Shown here one piece after another: positions 1 to 8,425 of a stretch of 64,000 nt of DNA (within the stretch, counting starts at the first letter, position 1; the number at the start of each line of letters is the position of its first letter). Source of the DNA: CBDCPI01 sp965220245 (GTDB lineage: Bacteria > Chloroflexota > Dehalococcoidia > Lucifugimonadales > UBA3495); assembly GCA_965220245.1 (NCBI GenBank), contig CBDCPI010000013.1:310001-374000 (forward strand), given 5' to 3'. Below the pieces are notes generated by a model. The model was not told where the DNA came from, did no database searches, and saw only the letters and a program-made list of their open reading frames with translations. The position numbers were made by a program, and so were the translations under genes.

Positions 1-61
1 CGGGCTAGGCACCGCGGCTGATAGGCCAACCACGAAACGGATTTATGTAAAGGAGAAGCCG

Positions 62-424
62 ATGGACCTGGTAGAAGAGCAGTTACGTAACAGCCATACC
101 ATCGCTGTGGTCGGGCTTTCCGACAACCCGGCCCGGGACAGCCACCGGGTATCCAAATATATGCAGTCCCAAGGGTACCGGATCATCCCGGTTAATCCGA
201 TGATCGAGGAGGCCTTGGGAGAGAAGAGCTACCCTGACTTGAAGTCGGTGCCCGAGCCCATCGACATGGTGGACATCTTCCGGCGTTCTGAGTTGGTGCC
301 GCCGGTGGTCGATCAGGCCATCGAGGTGGGCGTGAAGTACATCTGGATGCAGGACGGAGTCGTCAACCCGGAATCGGCGGCCAAGGCGGAAGCCGCCGGG
401 ATTCCGGTGATAATGAATGATTGA
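62..424 (+). CDS. CoA-binding domain protein (YccU-like)
   Basis: A 120-residue single-domain Rossmann protein of the CoA-binding family, whose isolated members (YccU type) bind CoA but have no firmly assigned reaction. The N-terminus carries the family signature 'AVVGLSDNPARDSHRV', a nucleotide-binding loop after the first beta strand. It is followed by 'GYRIIPVNP' and a C-terminal 'VKYIWMQDGVVN', all in the usual order. The ATG lies 5 bases after an AAGGAG site. Length is slightly short of the usual 130-140 residues but covers the whole fold. It stands alone: the next gene on this strand begins about 340 bases on, across a repeat. Family assignment is sound; physiological role unknown. Confidence 0.88.
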   Translation: MDLVEEQLRNSHTIAVVGLSDNPARDSHRVSKYMQSQGYRIIPVNPMIEEALGEKSYPDLKSVPEPIDMVDIFRRSELVPPVVDQAIEVGVKYIWMQDGVVNPESAAKAEAAGIPVIMND

Positions 425-440
425 ACGCTGCGGCAACACC

Positions 441-595
441 GCCGCCGGTTCGGCGGCGCTTAGAGCTTAACCACAGAGGCCACAGAGCAAGACGAAAAGT
501 CCTCTGTGGCCAAACCCTTAAGATGTCCTTATGGGAGTGCGCTATTATCGAGTTCGAGGAGCGAACAGAACGGCCTCTGTGCTCTCTGTGGTAAA
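441..595. repeat. Hairpin plus imperfect inverted-repeat element in the 425-763 spacer
   Basis: The spacer holds a GC hairpin (CGCCGCC/GGCGGCG, 441-459) with no T-run. It then holds an element whose ends are inverted copies of 'TTAACCACAGAG' type sequence (about 467-489 and 571-595) around roughly 80 bases. Such ends resemble the dispersed non-coding CCACAGAG elements seen in many bacterial genomes. No gene was found in 425-763. Confidence 0.6.
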
Positions 596-763
596 TAATT
601 GCTCGATGAGGAAAACTCCCCCTCCGATGGCGCGGGCAATCGCTGCGTTTGGTGAAGACATGGACAATCTTATGTAGGAATCATTATAATCCGGCACAAT
701 AAAGGGCATATTTTCCGAGACTTGTTCCTTTTCCCGATCAAACTTCAATCAGGAGTGGTGTTC

Positions 764-2170
764 ATGGCCAACCAAGACATCCAACTAATGGCACACCTGA
801 TGCGCCGCGCCGGATTTGGGGCGTCGTACAACGAGCTCGAAAGGCGGGCAGCCAAGGGTTATGAGGCCACGGTGGAGGAATTGCTGCGTCCCGAGGAGCA
901 GCCGGACTTGGACATGGACCTGTTGCAGCGGTACTTCATTGACTGGAAAGAGATGAACGCCTTGGAAGTCAACCAAGCGTACTTGACCTACCGCATGATT
1001 AACACCCAGAAGCCGCTGCAAGAAAAAGTGGCCCTGTTCTGGCACGGTATCCTCTGTACCGGAAACTCCAAGTGCGAACATGGCAAGCAGATCCAGATAC
1101 AACTGGACATGTTTAGAAACTACGGCATGGGCAGCTTCCCCACCTTGTTAAAGGAGCTATCCCGGGACCCCGCCATGGTCTTTTATCTGGACAACTGCAT
1201 GAGCCACAAGGATGCTATTAACGAGAACTACGGCCGGGAGCTTCTGGAGTTGTTCTCTCTGGGCGTGGGAATGGACGGGCAACCCAACTACACCGAAGAG
1301 GATGTGAAGGTGTGCGCCCGGGCCTTCACCGGCTGGACCATCAACAACGCTATACCGCGTTACCCCTACGGCCGTTACGAGTCCGGTTTTATCTACAACG
1401 AGGCCGACCACGACGATAGCGAAAAGACCTTCTTGGGCGAAACGGGGCACTGGAATGGCGAAGACGTGATAGACATCATTGCCCGCCAGCCCGCCGCCGC
1501 CCGGTTCATTTCCAGGCACCTGTACAATTTCTTCGTGGCCGACGAGCCGCAAGTACCGGCATGGCAGGACACCCCGCCGCGTGACCTTGAGGCCATCAAG
1601 ATTCTGGAAGCGGAGTACTTCCGTTCCAATTACGAAATCAGTTCCATGCTCCGGGTCCTGTTCAACTCCGACTTCTTCAAACAAGCCAGGTTTGCCAAGG
1701 TCAAGAGCCCGACCGAAGCAGTCATCGGCACCCTGCGCTTGGCGGGAGACTTCGACGCGCCCAAGCCTGGGCTTCACCAGATGGCGATGGAAATCAGGTA
1801 TATGGGACAGGACTTGATGAACCCTCCCACAGTGGAAGGCTGGCACACCGGGCGGGAGTGGATCGACAGCGGAACTTTGGTGGAGCGCATCAACTTTGCT
1901 GCCGATCAAGTAGGCAGGACGGACCTCCCCGGGATTAAAGCAATCATTGACCGGCTGGAGGCTCAGGAAGGCGCCTTGTCATCTGAGGGTTTGGTCGACG
2001 GTTGTCTCGACATGCTAGGAGGATACGAGCTGCCCGAAGACACCCGGAGCGAGTTGGTAGAGTTGGTGGAGAAGGCGGGCGAGTTGCGCGCCGGCACCGA
2101 GGAGTTTTCCTCTCGGGTCGGCAAGATGCTCCAGATGATTGTCGCCACTCAGGAATACCAGTTCGCTTAA
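764..2170 (+). CDS. DUF1800 family protein
   Basis: A 468-residue DUF1800 protein. Recognisable family blocks are 'LMRRAGFGAS' near the N-terminus, 'KVALFWHGILCTG' (about 95-107), 'NYGRELLELFSLG' (about 165-177), 'ARAFTGWT' (about 200), 'ISRHLYNFFVAD' (about 260) and 'VEGWHTGREWI' (about 375). The biochemical function of the family is unknown; its genes usually sit beside a DUF1501 gene, as here, with the partner 0.9 kb downstream. The start chosen is the ATG at 764 behind AGGAG (751-755); an ATG 14 codons upstream has no such site. No signal peptide or Tat motif is visible, so the product looks cytoplasmic, unlike many relatives. Confidence 0.88.
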   Translation: MANQDIQLMAHLMRRAGFGASYNELERRAAKGYEATVEELLRPEEQPDLDMDLLQRYFIDWKEMNALEVNQAYLTYRMINTQKPLQEKVALFWHGILCTGNSKCEHGKQIQIQLDMFRNYGMGSFPTLLKELSRDPAMVFYLDNCMSHKDAINENYGRELLELFSLGVGMDGQPNYTEEDVKVCARAFTGWTINNAIPRYPYGRYESGFIYNEADHDDSEKTFLGETGHWNGEDVIDIIARQPAAARFISRHLYNFFVADEPQVPAWQDTPPRDLEAIKILEAEYFRSNYEISSMLRVLFNSDFFKQARFAKVKSPTEAVIGTLRLAGDFDAPKPGLHQMAMEIRYMGQDLMNPPTVEGWHTGREWIDSGTLVERINFAADQVGRTDLPGIKAIIDRLEAQEGALSSEGLVDGCLDMLGGYELPEDTRSELVELVEKAGELRAGTEEFSSRVGKMLQMIVATQEYQFA

Positions 2171-2232
2171 GGCACCGCTTGGACTGAACAGGGCCCCAGA
2201 GATTCGGAAAGCTCCATAGGACGAATGACCAA

Positions 2233-2988
2233 ATGGGAAGATTAGACGGAAAAGTAGCGCTGATTAGCGGCGGGGCCCGGGGCCAAGGGGCCACCGAGGC
2301 CCTGATGATGGCGCGAGAGGGCGCCAGCGTAGTATTCGGGGACATCCTGGATGAGGAGGGCCGAAAAGTCGAGGCCGAGATCCAGGAGTTGGGCTTGGCG
2401 GCTACTTACGTTCACTTGGACGTGACCAGCGAAGACGATTGGCGTAGCGCCGTGGATACTGCGGTTACCCGCTACGGCAAGCTGAATGTCTTGGTCAACA
2501 ATGCTGGTATCCTCATCCGTAAGAGCATCGAGGAGACCACCGAAGAGGACTGGGACCGCATTATGGCGATCAACGCCAAAGGGGTATTCTTAGGGACTAA
2601 ACACGCAATACCGGCCATGCGCCAAGCCGACGGCGGCTCCATCGTCAACATCTCCTCAACGGCGGGGCTGGTCGGCAGCCTGAACGGCTCCCCTAGCTAT
2701 ACGGCGACCAAGGGCGCGGTCCGGCTTTTGACCAAGTCCACGGCGGTCCAATATGCCAGGGAGAACATCCGGTGCAACTCGGTCCATCCCGGTCCCATCG
2801 ACACCCCGATGATCCAAGACACGTTGAACGACCCGGCATTGATGGAAGAGCGAATGCGGCGGTTGCCCCTAAAGAGAGTGGGAACGACCGAGGATATAGC
2901 TTACGGGGTGCTGTACCTAGCCTCCGATGAGTCCTCCTTCGTCACCGGGGCCGAACTGGTGATTGACGGAGGCACCACGGCGGAGTAG
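2233..2988 (+). CDS. Short-chain dehydrogenase/reductase (SDR)
   Basis: A classical SDR of 251 residues. The NAD(P)-binding glycine motif is 'SGGARGQG' at about 12-19, 'NNAGIL' follows near residue 88, and the catalytic Ser plus YxxxK pair is seen in 'NISSTAG' and 'SYTATKG' (about 138-157). The C-terminal 'FVTGAELVIDGG' is typical of the glucose/3-oxoacyl reductase-like subgroup. The acidic residue 'GD' after the second strand suggests NAD rather than NADP. It lies between the DUF1800 and DUF1501 genes on the same strand (62 bases after the first), so it may be co-transcribed. Substrate cannot be read from sequence. Confidence 0.92.
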   Translation: MGRLDGKVALISGGARGQGATEALMMAREGASVVFGDILDEEGRKVEAEIQELGLAATYVHLDVTSEDDWRSAVDTAVTRYGKLNVLVNNAGILIRKSIEETTEEDWDRIMAINAKGVFLGTKHAIPAMRQADGGSIVNISSTAGLVGSLNGSPSYTATKGAVRLLTKSTAVQYARENIRCNSVHPGPIDTPMIQDTLNDPALMEERMRRLPLKRVGTTEDIAYGVLYLASDESSFVTGAELVIDGGTTAE

Positions 2989-3058
2989 CAGTAGAAGCAC
3001 CCGCTTCCTCTTCTAGAGCTTGGCGAAGGACCAGTAGCCGAAACTTAGGAGCTAGACT

Positions 3059-4186
3059 ATGACTTCCAACAGGAAAGACCCGGTGTTGGTGGTACTTCAG
3101 TTGTCCGGTGGAAACGACGCCTTAAACACCGTGGTGCCTTATGGTGACCCGTTATATGCGGACAACAGGCCCTCGGTCCGGGTACCGCAGGACCAAGTGT
3201 TGGCCCTGAACGACCACGTTGGGTTCCATCCCTCCATGGCGCCGCTAAAGGACCTGTACGACCAAGGGAAGGTAGCGGTAATTCAAGGCGTGGGTTACCC
3301 CAACCCCAACCGGTCGCACTTCCGCTCGATGGACATCTGGCACACCTGCGAGCCCGACAAGGTGGGCACCGAGGGCTGGATGGGCCGGACGATCCGGGAG
3401 TTGGACCCCAATGGGGAGAATGTGCTCACCGGGGTCAACTTTGGCCGCGGGCTGCCCCGGGCGCTGGCGGCGCCCAGCGTCCCGGTGGCATCGGTAGGAA
3501 GTCTGGAGACCTACGGCGTCCTTACCGGTATTGAAGACGAGCGGGACGAAGCCCTGGAAATTTTCTCCCGCATGTACTCCCCGGCCATCGGCCGCGGCGC
3601 GGTCACCGACTACTTGTCTCAAACGGGCACCGATGCTTTGAGGGGCGCCGACATTCTGAGCACAGCCCCGGCTAAGTATTCCTCTTCCGTGGAATACGAC
3701 GGCAACACCGTAGCCCAGTATATGAGGAACATCGCCCAAGTGCATCTGGCAGACCTGGGCACCAGAGTCCTCTACACCACCGCCCCCTACAACAGCTTCG
3801 ACACCCACGCGGGTCAGCTAACCGCCCACTCCAATTTGTGGGGTGGGGCTTCCAACGCCGTTAAGGATTTCTACGACGACCTGCAAGAGCATAGCGCTTC
3901 GGACAACGTTGTGGTGTTGCTCTTCACCGAGTTCGGCCGACGGGTGCACGACAACGGGTCCGGGACCGACCACGGGTCGGGAGGGGTCGCTTTTGTGGTT
4001 GGGGACGCGATTAAGGGTGGGCTGTACGGTGAGTATCCCTCGCTAGCGGCGGATAAACTGCTGGAAGGGGACCTCCACTTTAACAACGATTTCCGCGGCC
4101 TCTACGCCGCGTTGCTAGAGCGGTGGATGGGCTTGGATTCCAAACCCATTGTCGGCGGGACTTTCGAACAACTGGATATTCTCTAG
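3059..4186 (+). CDS. DUF1501 family protein (alkaline-phosphatase-like superfamily)
   Basis: A 375-residue DUF1501 protein. Visible blocks: 'LQLSGGNDALNTVVPY' near the N-terminus, 'GFHPSMAPL', 'PNRSHFRSMDIW', then 'FDTHAGQ' (about 247-253) and 'LFTEFGRRVHDNGSGTDHG' (about 285-303). The Asp/His clusters resemble the metal sites of the sulfatase/alkaline phosphatase fold, but no reaction has been assigned to the family. Relatives typically begin with a Tat signal; this one begins directly with 'MTSNRKDPVLVV', so it appears cytoplasmic. The start follows an AGGAG site. It forms a set with the DUF1800 gene upstream, separated by the SDR. Confidence 0.88.
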   Translation: MTSNRKDPVLVVLQLSGGNDALNTVVPYGDPLYADNRPSVRVPQDQVLALNDHVGFHPSMAPLKDLYDQGKVAVIQGVGYPNPNRSHFRSMDIWHTCEPDKVGTEGWMGRTIRELDPNGENVLTGVNFGRGLPRALAAPSVPVASVGSLETYGVLTGIEDERDEALEIFSRMYSPAIGRGAVTDYLSQTGTDALRGADILSTAPAKYSSSVEYDGNTVAQYMRNIAQVHLADLGTRVLYTTAPYNSFDTHAGQLTAHSNLWGGASNAVKDFYDDLQEHSASDNVVVLLFTEFGRRVHDNGSGTDHGSGGVAFVVGDAIKGGLYGEYPSLAADKLLEGDLHFNNDFRGLYAALLERWMGLDSKPIVGGTFEQLDIL

Positions 4187-4245
4187 AGAATGGCCTAGCC
4201 ATGCCCAAACCATAGTCCAGTTAATCCTACGTTGGTGGAAGTGTA

Positions 4246-5271
4246 ATGACGACACAGACGCTGGCTGCCTCATTCCAGTACAGCCACACCATAGGGCGGG
4301 CCGAATTCTCCGGCCCGGGGTTCCGCAACCCGGTAGCCATGGCCCGGGGGGCGGGAGACCTTATGTACGTGGTGAGCCGGTCTTACGAGTACCGGCCCGA
4401 CGGTAAACGGGTCACGATGTGTAGTGTGGACGAAGAATATATTGGCGAGTTCGCGCGAGGCGTCACCACTGCCGGTGAGGCCGACGCTTCGGCCGCCGAC
4501 GGTTCGCTCATCTGGCCGACGTCGATTGCCTTGGACAGCGAGTCCAACGTGTATGTGGCCGACGAATGGTTGAACCGGATTTCCGTCTTCGATAAAGACG
4601 GCGAGTGGATCGGCAAGTGGGGCACCCAAGGCAGTGGCGACGGCGAGATCGACCGCCCTTCGGGGCTGGCCGTTGACCGGGAGGACAACCTGCTGCTGGT
4701 GGACAGCGTGAACCACCGGGTGCAGAAGTTCACCAAGAACGGAAAATTCCTAGCCAAGTGGGGCTCGCAGGGCAGTGATGACGGCCAGTTTCACCTACCT
4801 TGGGGCATCACCACCGACGCCGAGGACAATGTTTACGTAGCCGACTGGCGCAACGACCGGATTCAAAAATTCGCCTCTGATGGCCGGTTCATGATGAAAT
4901 TCGGCGGTTCCGGCAGCGGTGACGGGGAACTGAACCGGCCCACCGGGGTTGCTGTAGACCGGGCTGGGCTCATCTACGTGTCCGACTGGGGCAATGACCG
5001 GCTCCAAGTGTTCGACGCCGACGGCGGCTTTGTAGCCAAGATGACCGGCGACGGCACCATCTCCAAGTGGGGCAAGGAAAAACTGGACGCCAACTCCGAG
5101 ATGTGGCAGGAGCGGGAAATCGCCCAAGGCATCGAACGGGAAAATCTGTTCTGGGGCCCCATTGCCGTTGCGGTGGACGAACAAGACCGGATCTTCGTAG
5201 TCGAGTCGGCGCGAAGCCGCATCCAGGTTTACCGCAAGCAGGCGCCGGTATTCTTCGGGGGCAGGCTGTAG
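4246..5271 (+). CDS. NHL-repeat beta-propeller protein
   Basis: A 341-residue protein built from NHL repeats. Five blade motifs of the form 'YVAD..N.RI..F' can be counted, at 'NVYVADEWLNRISVF', 'NLLLVDSVNHRVQKF', 'NVYVADWRNDRIQKF', 'LIYVSDWGNDRLQVF' and a degenerate 'RIFVVESARSRIQVY'. Blades are joined by 'GKWGTQGSGDGEIDRPSG'-type linkers. This predicts a six-bladed propeller used for ligand or protein binding, without catalytic residues of its own. No signal peptide is seen, whereas many NHL proteins are exported. It follows the DUF1501 gene by 59 bases and may be the last gene of the set. Confidence 0.88.
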   Translation: MTTQTLAASFQYSHTIGRAEFSGPGFRNPVAMARGAGDLMYVVSRSYEYRPDGKRVTMCSVDEEYIGEFARGVTTAGEADASAADGSLIWPTSIALDSESNVYVADEWLNRISVFDKDGEWIGKWGTQGSGDGEIDRPSGLAVDREDNLLLVDSVNHRVQKFTKNGKFLAKWGSQGSDDGQFHLPWGITTDAEDNVYVADWRNDRIQKFASDGRFMMKFGGSGSGDGELNRPTGVAVDRAGLIYVSDWGNDRLQVFDADGGFVAKMTGDGTISKWGKEKLDANSEMWQEREIAQGIERENLFWGPIAVAVDEQDRIFVVESARSRIQVYRKQAPVFFGGRL

Positions 5272-5418
5272 TCAATGCCAACCGCGTTTAGTACCTATCG
5301 CAGCATCGGTCATTTGATGCCATATAGCGTGGCCTGGTGCGGCGGCGGCGGCTCTCCGTGGAGTTTCCGCGGTAAACCGCTTATGATATTGCGATATTAA
5401 GACCCCAGGAGTAACCGG

Positions 5419-5721
5419 GTGGCTTTGGAACAAAGAGTAAGCAGGCTAGAAGGAGCCTACGAGCAGGTAGACCAGCGGCTAAACGACCTGAATGAGTCCG
5501 TCAATACTTTGCGGGCCGATCTTAACGGGCTGCGGACCAGGATGCGGGCCGATATGAACGGCTTACGGACCGAGATGCAGGCAGACATGAACAGCTTACG
5601 CGCCGATATGAATAGCCTACGGGCCGAGGTCAATAGCCGGTTCAACAACCTCTACATCCTACTAGGGAGTACTTGGCTTGCGACATTGGCGGCCATCATA
5701 GGGTTGTATTTCAAAGGCTAG
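5419..5721 (+). CDS. Coiled-coil protein with C-terminal membrane anchor (copy 1)
   Basis: A 100-residue protein of unknown function. The first 70 residues are a near-continuous coiled coil with 7-residue periodicity ('LRADLNG LRTRMRAD MNGLRTE'), ending in 'SRFNNLYILLG'. A C-terminal hydrophobic segment 'STWLATLAAIIGLYF' reads as a membrane anchor followed by a single Lys-Gly. The architecture resembles DUF1640-like or phage XhlA-like small proteins, but no specific homology is claimed. The start is a GTG at 5419 behind AGGAG. A close paralogue begins 228 bases downstream with an almost identical first 40 codons, indicating recent tandem duplication. Confidence 0.75.
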   Translation: MALEQRVSRLEGAYEQVDQRLNDLNESVNTLRADLNGLRTRMRADMNGLRTEMQADMNSLRADMNSLRAEVNSRFNNLYILLGSTWLATLAAIIGLYFKG

Positions 5722-5745
5722 CGTAATTCTTGGCTCGAAAATTGA

Positions 5746-5770
5746 GGCCCCGCTCCGGGGCCTTTTCTTT
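5746..5770 (+). terminator. Intrinsic terminator after copy 1
   Basis: A 7-bp GC stem (GGCCCCG/CGGGGCC) with a 3-nt loop is followed by TTTTCTTT. It lies 25 bases after the stop codon of the first coiled-coil gene and separates the two tandem copies. Confidence 0.85.
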
Positions 5771-5948
5771 TTTGGCGACGGGCGTTCGCGGCCAAAGAAA
5801 GTCCCACGGCCCACGCCGACCCGCAACCGGCGAATAATCGGGCGAACGGGTGCGATTGGCGTAGCTATTGACCGGCAACGCTGACACGGTGACAGAGGTC
5901 ACACGCCGTGTGAGACGCATGGTATCATTGCACCTAAAGACTTAGGCC

Positions 5949-6281
5949 ATGACAATGGAACAACGAGTAAGCAGGCTAGAAGGCGCCTACGAGCAGGTAG
6001 ACCAGCGGCTGGACGACCTGAATGAGTCCGTCAATACTTTGCGGTCCGATCTTAACGGGCTACGGACCGATCTTAACGGGCTACGGACCGATCTTAACGG
6101 GCTACGGACCGATCTTAACGGGCTACGGACCGAGATGACTAGCTTGCGGACCGATATGCGGGCCGAGATGAATATCCGGTTCGATCAGGTGGACAGGCGC
6201 TTCAATAACATCTATGTCCTGGTGCTCAGTTCATGGGCGACATTGATGGGAGTAATGGTAGGCCTACACCTAGCCGGCTAG
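5949..6281 (+). CDS. Coiled-coil protein with C-terminal membrane anchor (copy 2)
   Basis: A 110-residue paralogue of the preceding gene: the N-terminal 'MEQRVSRLEGAYEQVDQRL' block is shared almost residue for residue, as is the 'FNNIYVLVLSSW' entry into a C-terminal hydrophobic anchor. Residues about 34-61 consist of four identical heptads, DLNGLRT, encoded by four perfect 21-bp DNA repeats (6048-6131), where copy 1 has one such unit. The protein is therefore longer by expansion of the coil. Function unknown; a length-adjustable rod on a membrane anchor is what the sequence shows. Confidence 0.75.
   Translation: MTMEQRVSRLEGAYEQVDQRLDDLNESVNTLRSDLNGLRTDLNGLRTDLNGLRTDLNGLRTEMTSLRTDMRAEMNIRFDQVDRRFNNIYVLVLSSWATLMGVMVGLHLAG
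6048..6131 (+). repeat. Four perfect 21-bp tandem repeats inside copy 2
   Basis: Four uninterrupted identical units of 21 bp (6048-6068, 6069-6089, 6090-6110, 6111-6131), each encoding the heptad DLNGLRT. The unit length is exactly two helical turns of coiled coil, so gain or loss keeps both frame and heptad register. Confidence 0.95.
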
Positions 6282-6323
6282 ACGAGAAGCTTACTGAGTA
6301 GTTGAGGTCCCATAGGAAGAGTA

Positions 6324-7535
6324 ATGCCAGACCAAGCGCTGTCCGATATTAAGGTCCTGGACTTCAGCCATTACATCGCTGGCCCCTATTGCACCAAGCT
6401 TCTGGCGGACTACGGCGCTGACGTAATCAAGGTGGAGAAACCGGGCACCGGGGACGGGGCACGTCGGTTAGGGCCCTTCCCGGGCGACGTGCCGCACCAG
6501 GAGAAAAGCGGGCTCTTCTTTCACCTCAACACCAACAAGCGGAGCATCACCCTCGACCTGAAGTCCCAAGCTGGCAAAAAGATCGCCACCCGGTTGGTGG
6601 AGCAAGCCGACATTGTCGTGGAGAGTTATCGTCCTAGCGTTATGGCTGGCTTCTCTTTGGACTACGATACTCTCCGTGGCATCAACCCCAAGTTGGTGAT
6701 GACTTCAGTCTCCAACTTTGGACAGACCGGACCCTACCGGGACTACAAGGGCTCGGAGATCATCTTTTACGGCATGGGCGGCGAAATGTATTCCACGGGT
6801 CTGGAAGACCGGGAACCTATAAAGCTCGGAGGGACGGTGGGCCTGTACCAAGCCGGCACCATCGCCGCGGTGGCCACCATGGGAGCGTTCTTCGCCGCCA
6901 GATACGACGACACCGGCCAACACGTGGATATTTCTATCTTGGATACCCAGATAGGCAGCCAGGACCGGCGGACTTCAACCTTGGTCGGATTTCAGTACAC
7001 TGGGGAGACCACTCCCCGGCTGCCCTTGGCGACTTCGGGATACCCCTTTGGCATCTTCCCATGCCAGGACGGCTACTTCGAATGGTTTGGGGGACTCCTC
7101 TACTTCCCCCGGGTGGTCAGTATGCTAGGCGACCCCGAATTCCTCAAGGACCCCAAGTGGTACACACCTCAGGCGCAGACCGACCCCGGGCTCGTAGAAG
7201 AATTCAACGCTTTCTTCTTGGGTTGGTGTCTGGAACACACCAAAATGGAGCTTTGGGAATTGGCCCAAGCCCACCACGTTATCAGCGCCCCGTTGAACAC
7301 GGTGGAGGATGTGATCAATGACCCGGTATTCAACCAACGCGGCGCTTTTGCCCGAGTGGAGCACCCCCAGTTGGGAGAGGTAAAGCTTCCCGGCCGTCCC
7401 TTCATTATGGGAGAAACCCCTTGGGAGGTCCGGCGTCCCCCTCCAACCTTGGGGCAGGACAACGAAGAGGTGCTTACCGGCTTGGGCTATAGCAAGGAAG
7501 ATGTAATCCGGCTTCGGCAACAAGGTGTGATCTAA
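6324..7535 (+). CDS. Class III (CaiB/BaiF) CoA-transferase-like protein lacking the catalytic Asp
   Basis: A 403-residue family III CoA-transferase by fold. It shows N-terminal 'VLDFSHYIAGPYCTKLLADYGADVIKVE', 'NTNKRSITLDL', 'FGQTGPYRD' and C-terminal 'LPGRPF..GETP'. In active members an Asp that carries the acyl anhydride sits in a D-x-x-x-G motif. Here the equivalent is 'GLYQAG', with Leu at about residue 174, so direct CoA transfer by this chain alone is doubtful. The next CoA-transferase gene downstream keeps the Asp. A one-base gap to the following esterase implies an operon. Start: ATG 6324 behind AGGAAG. Substrate unknown. Confidence 0.85.
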   Translation: MPDQALSDIKVLDFSHYIAGPYCTKLLADYGADVIKVEKPGTGDGARRLGPFPGDVPHQEKSGLFFHLNTNKRSITLDLKSQAGKKIATRLVEQADIVVESYRPSVMAGFSLDYDTLRGINPKLVMTSVSNFGQTGPYRDYKGSEIIFYGMGGEMYSTGLEDREPIKLGGTVGLYQAGTIAAVATMGAFFAARYDDTGQHVDISILDTQIGSQDRRTSTLVGFQYTGETTPRLPLATSGYPFGIFPCQDGYFEWFGGLLYFPRVVSMLGDPEFLKDPKWYTPQAQTDPGLVEEFNAFFLGWCLEHTKMELWELAQAHHVISAPLNTVEDVINDPVFNQRGAFARVEHPQLGEVKLPGRPFIMGETPWEVRRPPPTLGQDNEEVLTGLGYSKEDVIRLRQQGVI

Positions 7536-7536
7536 A

Positions 7537-8421
7537 ATGCAACCGGGAGACTTGGCCGATTTCTGGCAACGCACCACTGAAGAATTGAGTCTAACGCCGC
7601 TTAACGCTTCTCTGGCTGAAGCGCCCGACCTTAGCGGCCGTGACTTCACCACCTATGCTGTGGCTTTGGACAGCTTTCAAGGCAGGCGCCTCCGGGGATG
7701 GTATTCGGTGCCCAAGGACTTGGGCGCTAGGGCCGGACTGCCGGCGGTACTGGCAGTGCCCGGTTACGGCGGCGACAAACCCATCCCTTATCACCTGGTA
7801 ACCAGCGGATTTGCGGTGCTGACCCTTTTCCCCCGGGCCCAAGGAGAGAGCGCCCGGGAGTGGCAATTGGAGTCCGGGACGAAGCTCACCTATCGGATCG
7901 CCGACAAAGAGAAATACTATTACCGCGGCGCTTACATGGACTGCCTCAGGGGACTGGACTTCCTCTGCTCCCGGGAAGAACTCGATAGCTCCCGACTGGG
8001 GATGTGGAGCCGCAGCCAGGGGGGCGGGCTAACCCTAGCCACCGCAGCTCTGGATTTTCGGTTGCAAGTGGCGGTGGCCGAGGAGCCTTTCTTATGCAAC
8101 TTCCCGGTGTCGATCGACATCTCCACCAAGCCCTACCGGGAACTGGGCGAGTACCTCTCCCAGAACCCAGGAATGCGCCAGGCGATGCTGGACACTCTGG
8201 CATACTTCGACACTCTCAACCTCGCGGAGATGGTCCGCTGCCCCACGCTATTTGACGTGGGACTGGCCGACCAAGTATGTCCTTACTCTACCGTCATGCC
8301 GGTGTTCGAGAAGATACCAGGGCCCAAAGCAATACACGTTTACCCGGACCTTGACCACAACCCCTGTACCGACTTCAACGCTCACGCCATGGGCTGGCTG
8401 CGCCGTTACCTGGGAGCCTAA
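7537..8421 (+). CDS. Alpha/beta hydrolase, acetyl xylan esterase (AXE1)-like
   Basis: A 294-residue serine hydrolase of the AXE1/cephalosporin-C deacetylase type. The N-terminal half has 'VPKDLGARAGLPAVLAVPGYGG' with the oxyanion region. The nucleophile elbow reads 'MWSRSQGGGL' (Ser near 155), where relatives have GGSQGG, so the residues before the Ser are altered. The acid is in 'DVGLADQVCP' (near 242) and the histidine in 'YPDLDHN' (near 270). It is cytoplasmic by sequence, with no signal peptide. The gene starts one base after the stop of the upstream CoA-transferase, so it is translationally linked. Between two CoA-transferases it may act on an acyl or ester intermediate rather than on xylan. 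Confidence 0.8.
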   Translation: MQPGDLADFWQRTTEELSLTPLNASLAEAPDLSGRDFTTYAVALDSFQGRRLRGWYSVPKDLGARAGLPAVLAVPGYGGDKPIPYHLVTSGFAVLTLFPRAQGESAREWQLESGTKLTYRIADKEKYYYRGAYMDCLRGLDFLCSREELDSSRLGMWSRSQGGGLTLATAALDFRLQVAVAEEPFLCNFPVSIDISTKPYRELGEYLSQNPGMRQAMLDTLAYFDTLNLAEMVRCPTLFDVGLADQVCPYSTVMPVFEKIPGPKAIHVYPDLDHNPCTDFNAHAMGWLRRYLGA

Positions 8422-8425
8422 CATC

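Noticed and set aside
1..61. 3' end of an upstream gene
   Set aside because: A frame ending at TGA 19-21 is possible but only six codons are visible, too few to support.
545..748. Short minus-strand ORF before DUF1800
   Set aside because: Lies across a repeat, has no ribosome site or coding character.
1157..1909. 250-codon minus-strand ORF inside DUF1800
   Set aside because: Antisense shadow of a conserved gene with high third-position GC; composition (His/Val rich) typical of a shadow frame.
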